Assembly: GCA_019239775.1 (NCBI GenBank)
Contig: JAFAZN010000363.1
Span: forward strand, 1 to 64,000
DNA length: 64,000 nt
Origin: Chloroflexota bacterium
GTDB taxonomy: Bacteria > Chloroflexota > UBA6077 > CF-72
Direction of reading: 5' to 3'
The notes below the pieces were generated by a model. That model was not told the DNA's origin and ran no database searches. It was given only the letters and a program-made list of their open reading frames with translations. Below are positions 52,998 through 61,118 of the stretch, piece by piece. The stretch's first letter is position 1. Each line of letters opens with the position of its first letter. A program made the position numbers and the translations under genes.

Positions 52998-53555
52998 ATG
53001 GTGATGACCACTCCAGCGGCGCCTGCGACAACTGGTGCGCCGAGCACATCCGGCCTTCGTTCGGGGTCTGGGCCAGCGCGCCGCCGCCCTGGCGAGTTCA
53101 GCGGCGGTGGCCGCAAGTTCACTCCGCGTCGCAAGGTCTGCCAGTTTTGCGTCGACAAGATCAAAGAGGTGGACTACAAGGACCTTGGCCGCCTGCGCCG
53201 ATTCTTGTCAGAACGCGGCAAGATCGAGCCGCGACGCAAGACAGGCACATGCGCTGCCCACCAACGCTCGCTGAACGTCGCGCTGAAGCGTGCGCGCCAA
53301 CTCGCTCTGCTGCCCTTCACAGCCGAACACATCCGTGTAACAGGCGTGGTGGTCCGCGAGCCTGGCACGCCGCCATTCCGCGGTGCCCGGCCACGGCCGC
53401 CTGAGATCGACGGCGCCGAGCCGACAACGGACGGCACAGCTGAAGCCAGCGACGCCACGGCGCCAGCTAGTGCTGCTATTCCTGCACCGGAGCCAGCGCC
53501 TGAGTCGCCTGAACCCGCCCCCGTCGCCGTAGCCGAGGAAACAGCCACTACCTAG
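52998..53555 (+). CDS. rpsR: Ribosomal protein bS18 with long N- and C-terminal extensions
   Basis: 185 aa; ordinary bS18 is about 75-90. Core: [33 protein letters not shown] and [23 protein letters not shown], a zinc-type Cys set. The core is preceded by ~40 Pro/Gly/Ser residues and followed by ~80 Pro/Ala/Glu residues ([19 protein letters not shown]) predicted to be disordered. A start at the third codon (second ATG) is possible. Two bases separate it from the parvulin gene. Confidence 0.95.
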   Translation: MVMTTPAAPATTGAPSTSGLRSGSGPARRRPGEFSGGGRKFTPRRKVCQFCVDKIKEVDYKDLGRLRRFLSERGKIEPRRKTGTCAAHQRSLNVALKRARQLALLPFTAEHIRVTGVVVREPGTPPFRGARPRPPEIDGAEPTTDGTAEASDATAPASAAIPAPEPAPESPEPAPVAVAEETATT

Positions 53556-53557
53556 TC

Positions 53558-54832
53558 GTGTTTCCTGATCCACCGACGGTTCGCAACAGCCCGCCGTCGA
53601 GCACACGGCGGGTGCGCGGCGCCCGTGAGAGCAAGAGCGCCACGGTGCGCGCCGCGGCCGCTGCTCCGAGCCGGCGACAACAATCGCGATGGCGGCGCGA
53701 GCAGCACCAGCAGCGCCTGCTTTACATCGCCGTCGCGGCGCTGGTGGTGGTCGTGGCGCTGATCTTCGCCGGCGGTCTGCTCTACGACAACGTGTACCGC
53801 GCGAACCAGGTTGTGGCGCAGGTGGGGCCCGACTCGATTACTGCCACGCAGTTGCTCGATGAGATTCGGCCACAGTCGCAGGCGCTGGATGCCCAGGCGA
53901 AGCAATTTGGTGGAGCGTCCGATCAGCAGGTCTCCGACTATCTCACTCAGCAGAAGCGCAGCATGCCAGACCAGGTGCTCAACGACCTGATCGACGTGCA
54001 CCTCATTCAGCAGGAGGCCGCTCGCCGCGGAATCAGCGTGACGCCGGCCGAGGTAGACGACAAGGAACGTGAGACCGTCGCGCAGTTTCAGGCTTCCCAA
54101 AATCCCGCGCCCACCGAGGAGCCAACCGCGACGCCTGAGGCAAGCCCCACCAGCGAAGGCGGCGCTGCTTTGACGTCGTTGACCCCGGCCGTCCCCACCG
54201 CGGTGCCGACGGTCGCACCCGCGACGACACCGACGCCTGTGCCGACGCTCGAGGAATCAGCCTACGGTTCCGCGGTCCAGCAATTCCTCGACAAGAACAG
54301 CCTCAGCGAAGCCGATCTGCGCACGCAGCTCGAGCGCAGTTTATTGCAGGACAAGGTGCAGGCCGCGGTGGGTCAGGATCAGGTCCCCGATACGCAGCCG
54401 CAGGTGCACGCGCGGCAGATTGTCGTCGCCACCTCTGACCAGGCCAACGATCTGCTCGGACAGTTGCAGAATGGCGCCGACTTCGCGGCACTAGCTTCGG
54501 CGAACTCGACCGATACGGCCACCAAGGCCAATGGCGGCGACATGGGCTGGTTTGCAAAAGGCATGCAGTCGTCCAAACCGATCGAGGACGCCGCCTTCAG
54601 CTTGCAGCCAGGCCAGTTGAGCAGCGTGATCCAGGACTCGGCCGGCTACCACATTGTCCAGGTGATCGAGACGGACCCCGCCCGCGCGGTGCCAGCCGAC
54701 CAGCTCACGAGCCTGCGCCAGAAAGCATTCAGCGACTGGCTCACCGGCCAACGCAGTAGCCAGAACGTGAAGATCTCGTTGGATCAGTCAGAAAAGGACT
54801 GGATCCTGGGACGACTCGGCGTCCGCCCCTAG
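53558..54832 (+). CDS. Membrane-anchored parvulin-type peptidyl-prolyl isomerase (PrsA/SurA-like)
   Basis: 424 aa from GTG 53558. A basic cytoplasmic N-terminus (~50 residues) precedes one membrane helix (LLYIAVAALVVVVALIFAGGLL). A SurA_N-like chaperone region follows (QVLNDLIDVHLIQQEAARRGI), interrupted by a ~60-residue Pro/Thr spacer. The parvulin domain contains VHARQIVVAT, GADFAALA, GGDMGWF and GYHIVQV. Folds exported proteins outside the membrane. Reading frame follows rpsR almost directly. Confidence 0.9.
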   Translation: MFPDPPTVRNSPPSSTRRVRGARESKSATVRAAAAAPSRRQQSRWRREQHQQRLLYIAVAALVVVVALIFAGGLLYDNVYRANQVVAQVGPDSITATQLLDEIRPQSQALDAQAKQFGGASDQQVSDYLTQQKRSMPDQVLNDLIDVHLIQQEAARRGISVTPAEVDDKERETVAQFQASQNPAPTEEPTATPEASPTSEGGAALTSLTPAVPTAVPTVAPATTPTPVPTLEESAYGSAVQQFLDKNSLSEADLRTQLERSLLQDKVQAAVGQDQVPDTQPQVHARQIVVATSDQANDLLGQLQNGADFAALASANSTDTATKANGGDMGWFAKGMQSSKPIEDAAFSLQPGQLSSVIQDSAGYHIVQVIETDPARAVPADQLTSLRQKAFSDWLTGQRSSQNVKISLDQSEKDWILGRLGVRP

Positions 54833-54883
54833 AAGTTCGGCCGACAAGCCCCTTTGCTTCCCGAGCCGCAGTCGGCTGAACTT
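54833..54883 (+). terminator. Large inverted repeat after the parvulin gene
   Basis: AAGTTCGGCCGAC at 54833-54845 pairs with GTCGGCTGAACTT at 54871-54883 (13 positions, one G-U) around a 25-base loop, starting at the stop codon. The T tract after it is weak (CTTCTGTG), so it may be an mRNA-stabilising hairpin rather than an intrinsic terminator. Confidence 0.55.
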
Positions 54884-54953
54884 CTGTGACAGATTTGCGC
54901 GAGGAACGCGGCAAGCCACACCGGACCTTGTCAGCGGGCGGTCGGCCGCGTTC

Positions 54954-55322
54954 CTAGCGCCAGTGGATGAGCACCATCCCCAGCATCTGGCTGAGGAGGC
55001 ACAGCACGATCAGCACGGCGAGGACCGCGGCGAGTCGGCTCGGGCGCGTGGGAATGGGTTCGTGCGCCAGCGGCCGGCGCTGGCGTGCCACGCGCGGCGC
55101 ATCAACTCCGCCTTCAAGCAGGCGTAACTGCGGAAGCTCCTCGCGATCCAGCGTTCTGTCCCGCGGATCGCTGCAGGATCGCGATAGCACGTAGGGAAGC
55201 AGCTCGTCCCCATCGGCCAGCAGCGCGCTCAGCCGCGCCTGGCGAACCTTGACCGCCAACGGCTGGCGTTGGGCTGCCAGCAGCGTGGCACGAAGTGCTG
55301 CGAGCTCCTCGTTTTCCATCAC
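54954..55322 (-). CDS. Small protein with C-terminal membrane helix, unknown function
   Basis: 122 aa. A helical, charged N-terminal half (EELAALRATLLAAQRQPLAVKVRQARL) leads to a single hydrophobic helix at the extreme C-terminus (LAAVLAVLIVLCLLSQMLGMVLI), the layout of a tail-anchored protein. I recognise no family. It stands alone between the parvulin and DinB genes. The amphipathic/hydrophobic pattern favours a real gene. Confidence 0.6.
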   Translation of the reverse strand: MMENEELAALRATLLAAQRQPLAVKVRQARLSALLADGDELLPYVLSRSCSDPRDRTLDREELPQLRLLEGGVDAPRVARQRRPLAHEPIPTRPSRLAAVLAVLIVLCLLSQMLGMVLIHWR

Positions 55323-55403
55323 ACAACCCGCCGCTCTTGAGTGTAGGCAATGACTCAGACTGCTTCAAAGAGGTCACAGGCATTCCGGCTACACTCAGCA
55401 GCC

Positions 55404-55889
55404 ATGACGGCCGAGGAACTCATCGCCCGGGTGGAGCGCACAGTCGAAAAGCTCCTGGACGAGGTGGAAACACTCCCGCGAGACGTGCTGTATCGCGAGC
55501 CGAGCCAGGGGGAATGGCCAGTGATGAGCACGCTCGCGCATCTCGCCGAGCTACTGCCGTTCTGGGCGCATGAGGCAGCCGACCTGGCGGCATCACCAGG
55601 CAAGCAAGTTGGTCGCACCCATGAAGACCCCGACCGCCTGGGTGCTATTGAGCAACACCGGAACGATTCGCTTGGTGCCACGGTGCCACGCATCCGCACC
55701 GCACTGAACCAGTGCGTTGCCACGTTGCGCGCCATTCCCGAGGAAGGATGGCGCGCAGCGGGCCCGCACGTACGTGGCGGCCAGGTCACAGCCGCTGAAC
55801 TGGTCGAGCGTTTCGTGGTGCGTCACGCCGAAGACCACGCGTCGCAGATCCATGCAACGCTCGAGGTGCTCAGGACGGCGAAGACCTAA
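55404..55889 (+). CDS. DinB-family four-helix metal protein
   Basis: 161 aa from ATG 55404 (MTAEELIARVERTVEKLL); the ORF track adds 18 residues. The metal-binding His set of the DinB/YfiT fold is visible: LAHLAELL in helix 2 and VVRHAEDHASQIH in helix 4. Family members are thiol-dependent transferases or of unknown activity. Converges on the flavin reductase gene with a 4-base overlap. Confidence 0.83.
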   Translation: MTAEELIARVERTVEKLLDEVETLPRDVLYREPSQGEWPVMSTLAHLAELLPFWAHEAADLAASPGKQVGRTHEDPDRLGAIEQHRNDSLGATVPRIRTALNQCVATLRAIPEEGWRAAGPHVRGGQVTAAELVERFVVRHAEDHASQIHATLEVLRTAKT

Positions 55890-56365
55890 TCGTGCCAGGT
55901 CCCGTAGGTACGCCTGAAGTACATCAGCGGGTGGGTTCCAGGGGCGGGTGGCGAACCGTCCGTGACCTCGGCGAGGAAGATCAGGTGATCGCCCGCGTCG
56001 AGCTCCTGTGAGATGTTGCACACGGCATGTGCGATGGTGTCGGTATGCAGCCAGGGCATACCGTTGCTGGCGGGGCGCCAGGATACATTCTGAAACTTGT
56101 CTGGCTCTTTCGACGCGAACATATTTGCGAGGTCGCCCCGACCCGCTGACAGATAGTTGACGACGAACTTCTTTGAGTGACGCAGCGCGGGCAGCGTGTT
56201 GCTGTTCTTGTCGACGCAGACCAGCATCAGCGGCGGTGTGGCCGAGACGCTGCAGAGCGCGTTGGACGTCAGCCCCCGCGGCTCGTTCTGCTCGTCCATG
56301 GCAGTGACAATGCCGACACCCGTCGGAAATGCGCCCATGATGGCAAAGAAGGTCGCACGATCCAT
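55886..56365 (-). CDS. Flavin reductase-domain protein
   Basis: 159 aa. FMN-binding split barrel: FPTGVGIVTAMD, GLTSNALCSVSATPPLMLVCVDKNSNT, KKFVVNYLS, and a C-terminal HPLMYFRRTYG. Such proteins supply reduced flavin to two-component monooxygenases, or act as flavoproteins themselves. AGGAGG lies 13 bases before the ATG. No partner oxygenase is nearby. Confidence 0.9.
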   Translation of the reverse strand: MDRATFFAIMGAFPTGVGIVTAMDEQNEPRGLTSNALCSVSATPPLMLVCVDKNSNTLPALRHSKKFVVNYLSAGRGDLANMFASKEPDKFQNVSWRPASNGMPWLHTDTIAHAVCNISQELDAGDHLIFLAEVTDGSPPAPGTHPLMYFRRTYGTWHD

Positions 56366-56391
56366 CCGGCTTGATCAGCCTCCTGTAGTAC

Positions 56392-57708
56392 TTGGCTGAA
56401 ACGGTAACACGCTCTAACGAGATCCTGGGCGCGCGAGAGCGGCTCGAGTTCGAGACGCTCCTGCAGTGGCTGCGGCTGAGCTTCCTGTTGACACCGCTTC
56501 TGGTGCTTGCGTCGTCGGGACCGTCCGCCGCAGGTTACGCAGCATCGATTGCCGTGGCCGTCGCAGCGTCGTTTGCGTGGGTGGCCCTGCTGCTGCGATT
56601 CAGGCCCCGACTTTTGCTGCGCATCCAGCTGTTTCTGCGCGCACTGGACTGCCTGCTGGTCTACATGATCCTTGTCAGCTACCACGCCTTTCTGCACGAC
56701 GCGTACTACGACTCGGTGTATTTGCTGTTCGTCGTGGCAGCCGCGGCGACGCATGGTCGGCGCGGCGCCTGGACGTTGTCGGCGTTTGCCGGCCTCGCCG
56801 TGCTCGTAAGTCGGCTGCAGCTGATCGCGACCAACGCGATCGTTTATGCGCCGCGCCACCTCACCGACGCGGCCTTTTACACGCTGCTCTTTCTGATCAC
56901 CTCGAGCGCGGTGGCCTTTTTGATGACGCGCACAGCAGAGGTGGTCGCGCAGCGTGAGCGCGCGCTGAGCGCGCAAATCGCCTCTCGCAACGTGGAGCTC
57001 GAACGAACCGCGCAGGAGCTGGCGCGATCCGTCCAGCTGCGCGACGGCATGCTCGCTGGCGTTACGCACGACCTGCGCACGCCGGTGACGGTGATCAAAC
57101 TGCAGGCGCAGATGTTGCGGCGCAGAGTGGACGAGCGACTGGCGGGGAGCGTCGACCAGATCGATCGCGCCGCGACACGTATGGCGCGCTGGATCGATGA
57201 GCTGCTCGAAGTTGCCACCGTCCGGACGCCGGACGACCTCGAGCTGACGGTCAAACACGCGGACCTCGTGGCCGTGCTGCGCGACGTCGTCGACGAGCAG
57301 CAGCAGAGCACCCATCGGCATAGCTTCCAATTCGACGTAGCACCCGAATCGATCACTGGTGTCTTTGACGTGCCGCGGCTGGAGCGGGTACTCCACAACC
57401 TGGTCGGCAACGCGATCAAATACAGCCCGCGCGGCGGCTGCATTTCGGTCTCGGTGCACCAGAATGACGGCTGGGCCTCAATTCAGGTCCGCGATCCCGG
57501 CGTGGGCATTCCCGCCGAGGACCTCCCGCACATTTTCGAGCCATTCCGACGGGGCACGAACGTGGTCGGCCACATCAGTGGCACGGGGATCGGCCTGGCC
57601 AATGCACAGCGGATCGTCCAGCGCCATGGCGGCACCCTCTCGGCCGAGAGCGTGGCCGGCAGGGGCAGCACGTTCACGGTCCGCATCCCGCTAGAACCCC
57701 CCACCTAG
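56392..57708 (+). CDS. Orphan membrane sensor histidine kinase
   Basis: 438 aa from TTG 56392 (no clear ribosome site). About six N-terminal helices form the sensor, followed by a coiled-coil (RNVELERTAQELARS), H-box GVTHDLRTPVTVIK with the phosphorylated His, N-box NLVGNAIKYSP, and G boxes RDPGVGIPAEDL and GTGIGLA. No response regulator is adjacent. The neighbouring Flp pilin genes are possible targets, on position only. Confidence 0.93.
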   Translation: MAETVTRSNEILGARERLEFETLLQWLRLSFLLTPLLVLASSGPSAAGYAASIAVAVAASFAWVALLLRFRPRLLLRIQLFLRALDCLLVYMILVSYHAFLHDAYYDSVYLLFVVAAAATHGRRGAWTLSAFAGLAVLVSRLQLIATNAIVYAPRHLTDAAFYTLLFLITSSAVAFLMTRTAEVVAQRERALSAQIASRNVELERTAQELARSVQLRDGMLAGVTHDLRTPVTVIKLQAQMLRRRVDERLAGSVDQIDRAATRMARWIDELLEVATVRTPDDLELTVKHADLVAVLRDVVDEQQQSTHRHSFQFDVAPESITGVFDVPRLERVLHNLVGNAIKYSPRGGCISVSVHQNDGWASIQVRDPGVGIPAEDLPHIFEPFRRGTNVVGHISGTGIGLANAQRIVQRHGGTLSAESVAGRGSTFTVRIPLEPPT

Positions 57709-57779
57709 GGGACCCTAAATCGCCCCTAGAAGGCCGGGTCCTTTGAGGGCCGACGTGCGTATTTCCTCAGAGGCAACCC

Positions 57780-57950
57780 ATGCAGGTGGATCGAACGCAT
57801 CATGATCGAGGGCAGGGGCTCGTGGAGTTCGGGCTGTTGCTCGCGCTGGTCGCCGTGGTGGCGATCTTCGGATTGCTGATATTCGGAAACACCGTGAGCT
57901 CCATGATGTCGACGCTGTCACACACGGTTTCAGCCAACATCGCACCCTAG
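57780..57950 (+). CDS. Flp/type IVb pilin-like small protein
   Basis: 56 aa, too short for the ORF track. MQVDRTHHDRGQGLVEFGLLLALVAVV shows the prepilin pattern: short polar leader, Gly, Glu five residues later, then one hydrophobic helix. AGAGG lies eight bases upstream. Assembled by Tad-type machinery in other bacteria, but no tad genes are in the window. Followed by an intrinsic terminator. Confidence 0.8.
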   Translation: MQVDRTHHDRGQGLVEFGLLLALVAVVAIFGLLIFGNTVSSMMSTLSHTVSANIAP

Positions 57951-57974
57951 CAGCTCGTCCAGCAAACATTTCGG

Positions 57975-58008
57975 GCCCGCATTGTCTTCGGACGGTGCGG
58001 GCCTTTCT
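57975..58008 (+). terminator. Intrinsic terminator of the plus-strand Flp gene
   Basis: GCCCGCATTGTC and GACGGTGCGGGC pair over 12 positions (two G-U) around a TTCG tetraloop, then CCTTTCTG. A near-identical copy in inverted orientation lies at 58058-58085. Confidence 0.85.
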
Positions 58009-58049
58009 GTGTCCTGTTGCAACCGGCCGCGGAGAACTGCGGTTTAAAT

Positions 58050-58087
58050 GCAAAAGCGCCCGCACCGTCCGAAGACGATACGGGCGC
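58050..58087 (-). terminator. Intrinsic terminator of the minus-strand Flp gene
   Basis: Mirror image of the 57975 hairpin with two base differences, again with a TTCG loop. On the minus strand it is followed by GCGCTTTTGC. It terminates the convergent pilin gene. Confidence 0.83.
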
Positions 58088-58111
58088 CTATAGCTCGTTA
58101 GTCGACCGGTC

Positions 58112-58264
58112 TTAGACCGAGCCGCCCAGCTTGCTGAGCAGGCTGCTCACCGCTGGTCCGAAGATGACGAGACCCGCGATAGCCAGGACGGCGACGAGGG
58201 CAATGATCAGGCCGTATTCGACCAGGCCCTGCGCCCGGTCCCGAGTCTGCTGCAACAGCTGCAT
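58112..58264 (-). CDS. Flp/type IVb pilin-like small protein
   Basis: 50 aa, too short for the ORF track. MQLLQQTRDRAQGLVEYGLI then IALVAVLAIAGLVIFGP: the classical Flp motif with Glu-Tyr after the processing site and a single helix. Similar along its length to the convergent pilin at 57780 (QGLVE[FY]GL, LALVAVxAI, [IV]FG). The pair probably arose by inverted duplication. Confidence 0.83.
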   Translation of the reverse strand: MQLLQQTRDRAQGLVEYGLIIALVAVLAIAGLVIFGPAVSSLLSKLGGSV

Positions 58265-58337
58265 GTCGAAAGCATCTCCTCAGAAGCTTTATCTCAACTC
58301 TGGCCCCGCAGTGCGCGGGCCTATGTCCAGAATCGAC

Positions 58338-58351
58338 CCGCTTATAAGCGG
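58338..58351. promoter_or_regulatory. Palindrome containing a TATAA box upstream of the minus-strand Flp gene
   Basis: CCGCTTATAAGCGG is a perfect 14-base palindrome 74 bases upstream of the start. Its centre can serve as a -10 box on either strand, so a bound protein would block transcription. Confidence 0.5.
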
Positions 58352-58405
58352 TCCTTACCCCCCATTTGGGGGACTGACGTCCTGAAAGGGCATGACTTTG
58401 GTCCT

Positions 58406-59794
58406 GTGATGATGCGTTCAAGTGTTTCTGCCTGGTTGACCTTGTTTTCACTCAGCCTCGGCTACGGAGTAGTTCAACTCGACGTCACCATCGTCAACGT
58501 GGCTCTGAACAGCATCGCCGCGAGCTACGGCGGAGCTGTCTCAGGTCTGCAATGGATCGTGAGCGCCTACACGCTGACGTTCGCGGCCGTAATCCTGACG
58601 GCCGGCGCCCTCGGCGACCGCATCGGCGCGCGGCGCATGTTCATGGCTGGTTTCGCTGTGTTTGGCGTTGCGTCTCTGGCATGCGCGCTGGCGCCCTCGT
58701 TAGGCGTGCTCATTGGCGCACGCTCGGTTCAGGGCCTGGCGGCCGCCATCCTGGTGCCGAACTCGTTGGCGCTGGTTAATCACACGTTCCCCGACGCTCG
58801 GGCGCGCGGGCGCGCCGTTGGAATATGGCTTGCTGGCGCGAGCCTGGCTCTCACGGCTGGTCCGGTGGTTGGCGGCGTGCTGATCGCATGGGTGGGCTGG
58901 CGCAGCATCTTTCTGGTCAACGTGCCGCTTTCCGTCATCGCTTTGTTGTTGGCGTGGCGGTATGCGCGCGAAACACCTGCCGATCTGCGACATGGTCTGG
59001 ATCTGATTGGTCAGTTCACGGCAGTGGTTGCCCTGGGTAGTCTGGCAGCGGCACTGATTGGCGGCGGCGCACTTGGCTGGCGTGATCCGCTCGTGCTTGG
59101 CGGGTTCGTGCTCAGTGCGATCGCCGCGGCGCTGTTCGTTGGTATCGAGCAGCGCAGTCGCGACCCGATGCTGCCGCTCCAGCTGTTCCGCCGCCCGATG
59201 TTCAGCGTGACGGCGGCGAATGGCCTGCTCGTCAACATCACGTTTTATGGGCTGATCTTCGTGCTCAGCCTGTACTTCCAGCAGGTTGATCAGTGGTCGC
59301 CACTCTCGACTGGGCTGGCGTTTTTTCCAATGATGGCGATGGTGCTGCCGGCCAACCTGATTGCACCGCGCATCGCCGAGCGACTCGGCGCGGTGCCAAC
59401 CATCGTTCTTGGTCAGGCGATTGCGCTAGTTGGTTTTCTGGCGCTGCTGGACCTACAGCCGGGCACCCCGTACTTGATGATCGGCCCGCAGATGCTAGCG
59501 ATCGGCTTCGGACTGGGCCTCTTGGTCCCGCCGCTCACGTCGTCGCTGCTAGGCAGCGCGGATAAGCAGCACTCGGGCATCGCCTCAGGTGTGCTGAACT
59601 CGATGCGTCAAACCGGCAGCGTGATCGGCGTGGCCCTGTTCGGCTCCCTGATCGCCGCCACCAACGGCTTCGTCCCCGGTGCCCGCACCTCACTAGAAAT
59701 CTCCGCTGGCATCCTGGTGCTCGGCATCCTGACCGTCCTGAGTGCCGGGGAGGGGATTCGAACCCCTATGCCCTTTTGGGGCCGCGGATTTTAA
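58406..59794 (+). CDS. DHA2-family MFS transporter
   Basis: 462 aa from GTG 58406 (or the ATG codons that follow). About 14 helices. LDVTIVNVALNSI in helix 1, GALGDRIGARRMFM (motif A) and GASLALTAGPVVGGVLI (motif C). Proton-driven exporter of unknown compounds. The last ~17 codons (GEGIRTPMPFWGRGF) are antisense to the tRNA-Leu gene; the stop codon itself lies inside the tRNA. Confidence 0.9.
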   Translation: MMMRSSVSAWLTLFSLSLGYGVVQLDVTIVNVALNSIAASYGGAVSGLQWIVSAYTLTFAAVILTAGALGDRIGARRMFMAGFAVFGVASLACALAPSLGVLIGARSVQGLAAAILVPNSLALVNHTFPDARARGRAVGIWLAGASLALTAGPVVGGVLIAWVGWRSIFLVNVPLSVIALLLAWRYARETPADLRHGLDLIGQFTAVVALGSLAAALIGGGALGWRDPLVLGGFVLSAIAAALFVGIEQRSRDPMLPLQLFRRPMFSVTAANGLLVNITFYGLIFVLSLYFQQVDQWSPLSTGLAFFPMMAMVLPANLIAPRIAERLGAVPTIVLGQAIALVGFLALLDLQPGTPYLMIGPQMLAIGFGLGLLVPPLTSSLLGSADKQHSGIASGVLNSMRQTGSVIGVALFGSLIAATNGFVPGARTSLEISAGILVLGILTVLSAGEGIRTPMPFWGRGF

Positions 59795-59828
59795 GTCCGC
59801 CGCGTCTGTCCAGTTTCGCCACCCCGGC
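59743..59828 (-). tRNA. tRNA-Leu (anticodon TAA)
   Basis: Acceptor GCCGGGG/CCCCGGC with discriminator A. Anticodon loop CTTAAAA on stem GCGGA/TCCGC, anticodon TAA. Long variable arm GGCCCCAAAAGGGC as expected for Leu. T arm GGGGTTCGAATCCCC. CCA is not encoded. Confidence 0.95.
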
Positions 59829-59831
59829 GGG

Positions 59832-61094
59832 TCAGGCAACAGTGGGTGTGAGTATAGGTCTCGGCACGCGCACGAAGCGCAGCAGCAGCACTAGCGCGAG
59901 CACGATAGTGATGGCGAGCATCGCGAAGATGCCGCGGTAGCCGAAGCGCGGGAGAAAAACCTCGGCGGCCACCACCACGGACAATGGAATTGCGACCGAC
60001 TCGGCGGCCGCTTTCAGTCCCGCGAAAACGCCCGTTTTTTCGGGAGGAATCAGCGCGGTCAGCAGCGGCCAGCTGACCGCGGTGGCGGCGCCGTTGCCGA
60101 CGCCGGCCACCAGCACAACCGCCGTGGTCTGCGGCAGGTCTATCACCACCACGCCAGCGATCGCGCTCACGGCCAACAGCGACCAGCCGATGGCCATCAC
60201 GCTGCGCGTGCCGATATGGTCCGCGAGGCGGCCGAACACGATCGCTCCAACCGCGGTGACCACCAGCAGCGCGGCCGAGAGACCGAAGGCGACCTGGTTG
60301 GTCTGGTGGATGTCCTCCACGACGAACAGAACCAGGTACGGCAGGATCGCGTTCAGGCCAAACTGGTAGACGAACAACGTGCCGAGATACCGCACCGCTT
60401 GGCGGTGCTCCAGCACCGCATCGACGTACGCACGCAGCGGTACGTGCTCACGCTCAGACACGGTCACAGGCTCGCGAACGCCGACGACGGTCACGCCGAA
60501 ACTCACTAACAGCACGGCAGCAACGATGACGTACGTCCACAGGGGTACGGCGGCGCCCGAGGCAGTCGCGAGATAGATCACGAGCAAGAACGCCACTGAG
60601 CTCACCAGCTGCACGCCTGTGCTCAGCCCCGACAGCCAACCACGATGCTCGAGCGGCACGATGTCGGCGAGCAACGCCGTGTACGGGTCAACCGCAACAT
60701 TGAAGAAAATAGAAAACAGAAAGATCACGATTGCGAGCGGCAACAAACTCGAGACGAACGCGCCCGCGATGAAAAACACCGCCGAAAGCGGAATGCCAAC
60801 CAACATGAACGGACGTCGGCGCCCCACGGGCGTCCAAACGCGGTCGGATAGCGCCCCAATTGTTGGCTGAATAACGGCGCCTTCAATGCTGCGCGTACTG
60901 GACAGCAAACCGATCAAGAGATCAGGCGCCCCGAACGACTTCAGAATGGGCGGGAGAACAAAGTTGTTGAATGCGTAAAAGGCGCCCGTGCCCACCGACG
61001 CGGACGCATAGAGCAGCGACAACGTCCGCGATGGCCCCGAAGTGCGATCCTTAGAGTCTCCTTCGATCACGTGCTGCTCTTGTGATCGGAGCAC
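59832..61094 (-). CDS. MFS transporter, SLC45/GPH-like
   Basis: 420 aa, 12 helices. GALSDRVWTPVGRRRPFMLVG between helices 2 and 3 is characteristic of the SLC45/GPH-like sugar transporters, and DPYTALLADIVPLEHRGWLSG follows. Probably proton-coupled sugar or glycoside transport; substrate is not deducible. The 3' end directly abuts tRNA-Leu, transcribed in the same direction. Divergent from the GT39-like gene by ~25 bases. Confidence 0.88.
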   Translation of the reverse strand: MLRSQEQHVIEGDSKDRTSGPSRTLSLLYASASVGTGAFYAFNNFVLPPILKSFGAPDLLIGLLSSTRSIEGAVIQPTIGALSDRVWTPVGRRRPFMLVGIPLSAVFFIAGAFVSSLLPLAIVIFLFSIFFNVAVDPYTALLADIVPLEHRGWLSGLSTGVQLVSSVAFLLVIYLATASGAAVPLWTYVIVAAVLLVSFGVTVVGVREPVTVSEREHVPLRAYVDAVLEHRQAVRYLGTLFVYQFGLNAILPYLVLFVVEDIHQTNQVAFGLSAALLVVTAVGAIVFGRLADHIGTRSVMAIGWSLLAVSAIAGVVVIDLPQTTAVVLVAGVGNGAATAVSWPLLTALIPPEKTGVFAGLKAAAESVAIPLSVVVAAEVFLPRFGYRGIFAMLAITIVLALVLLLRFVRVPRPILTPTVA

Positions 61095-61118
61095 AGGTCA
61101 CAATCACGTTTACGCATT

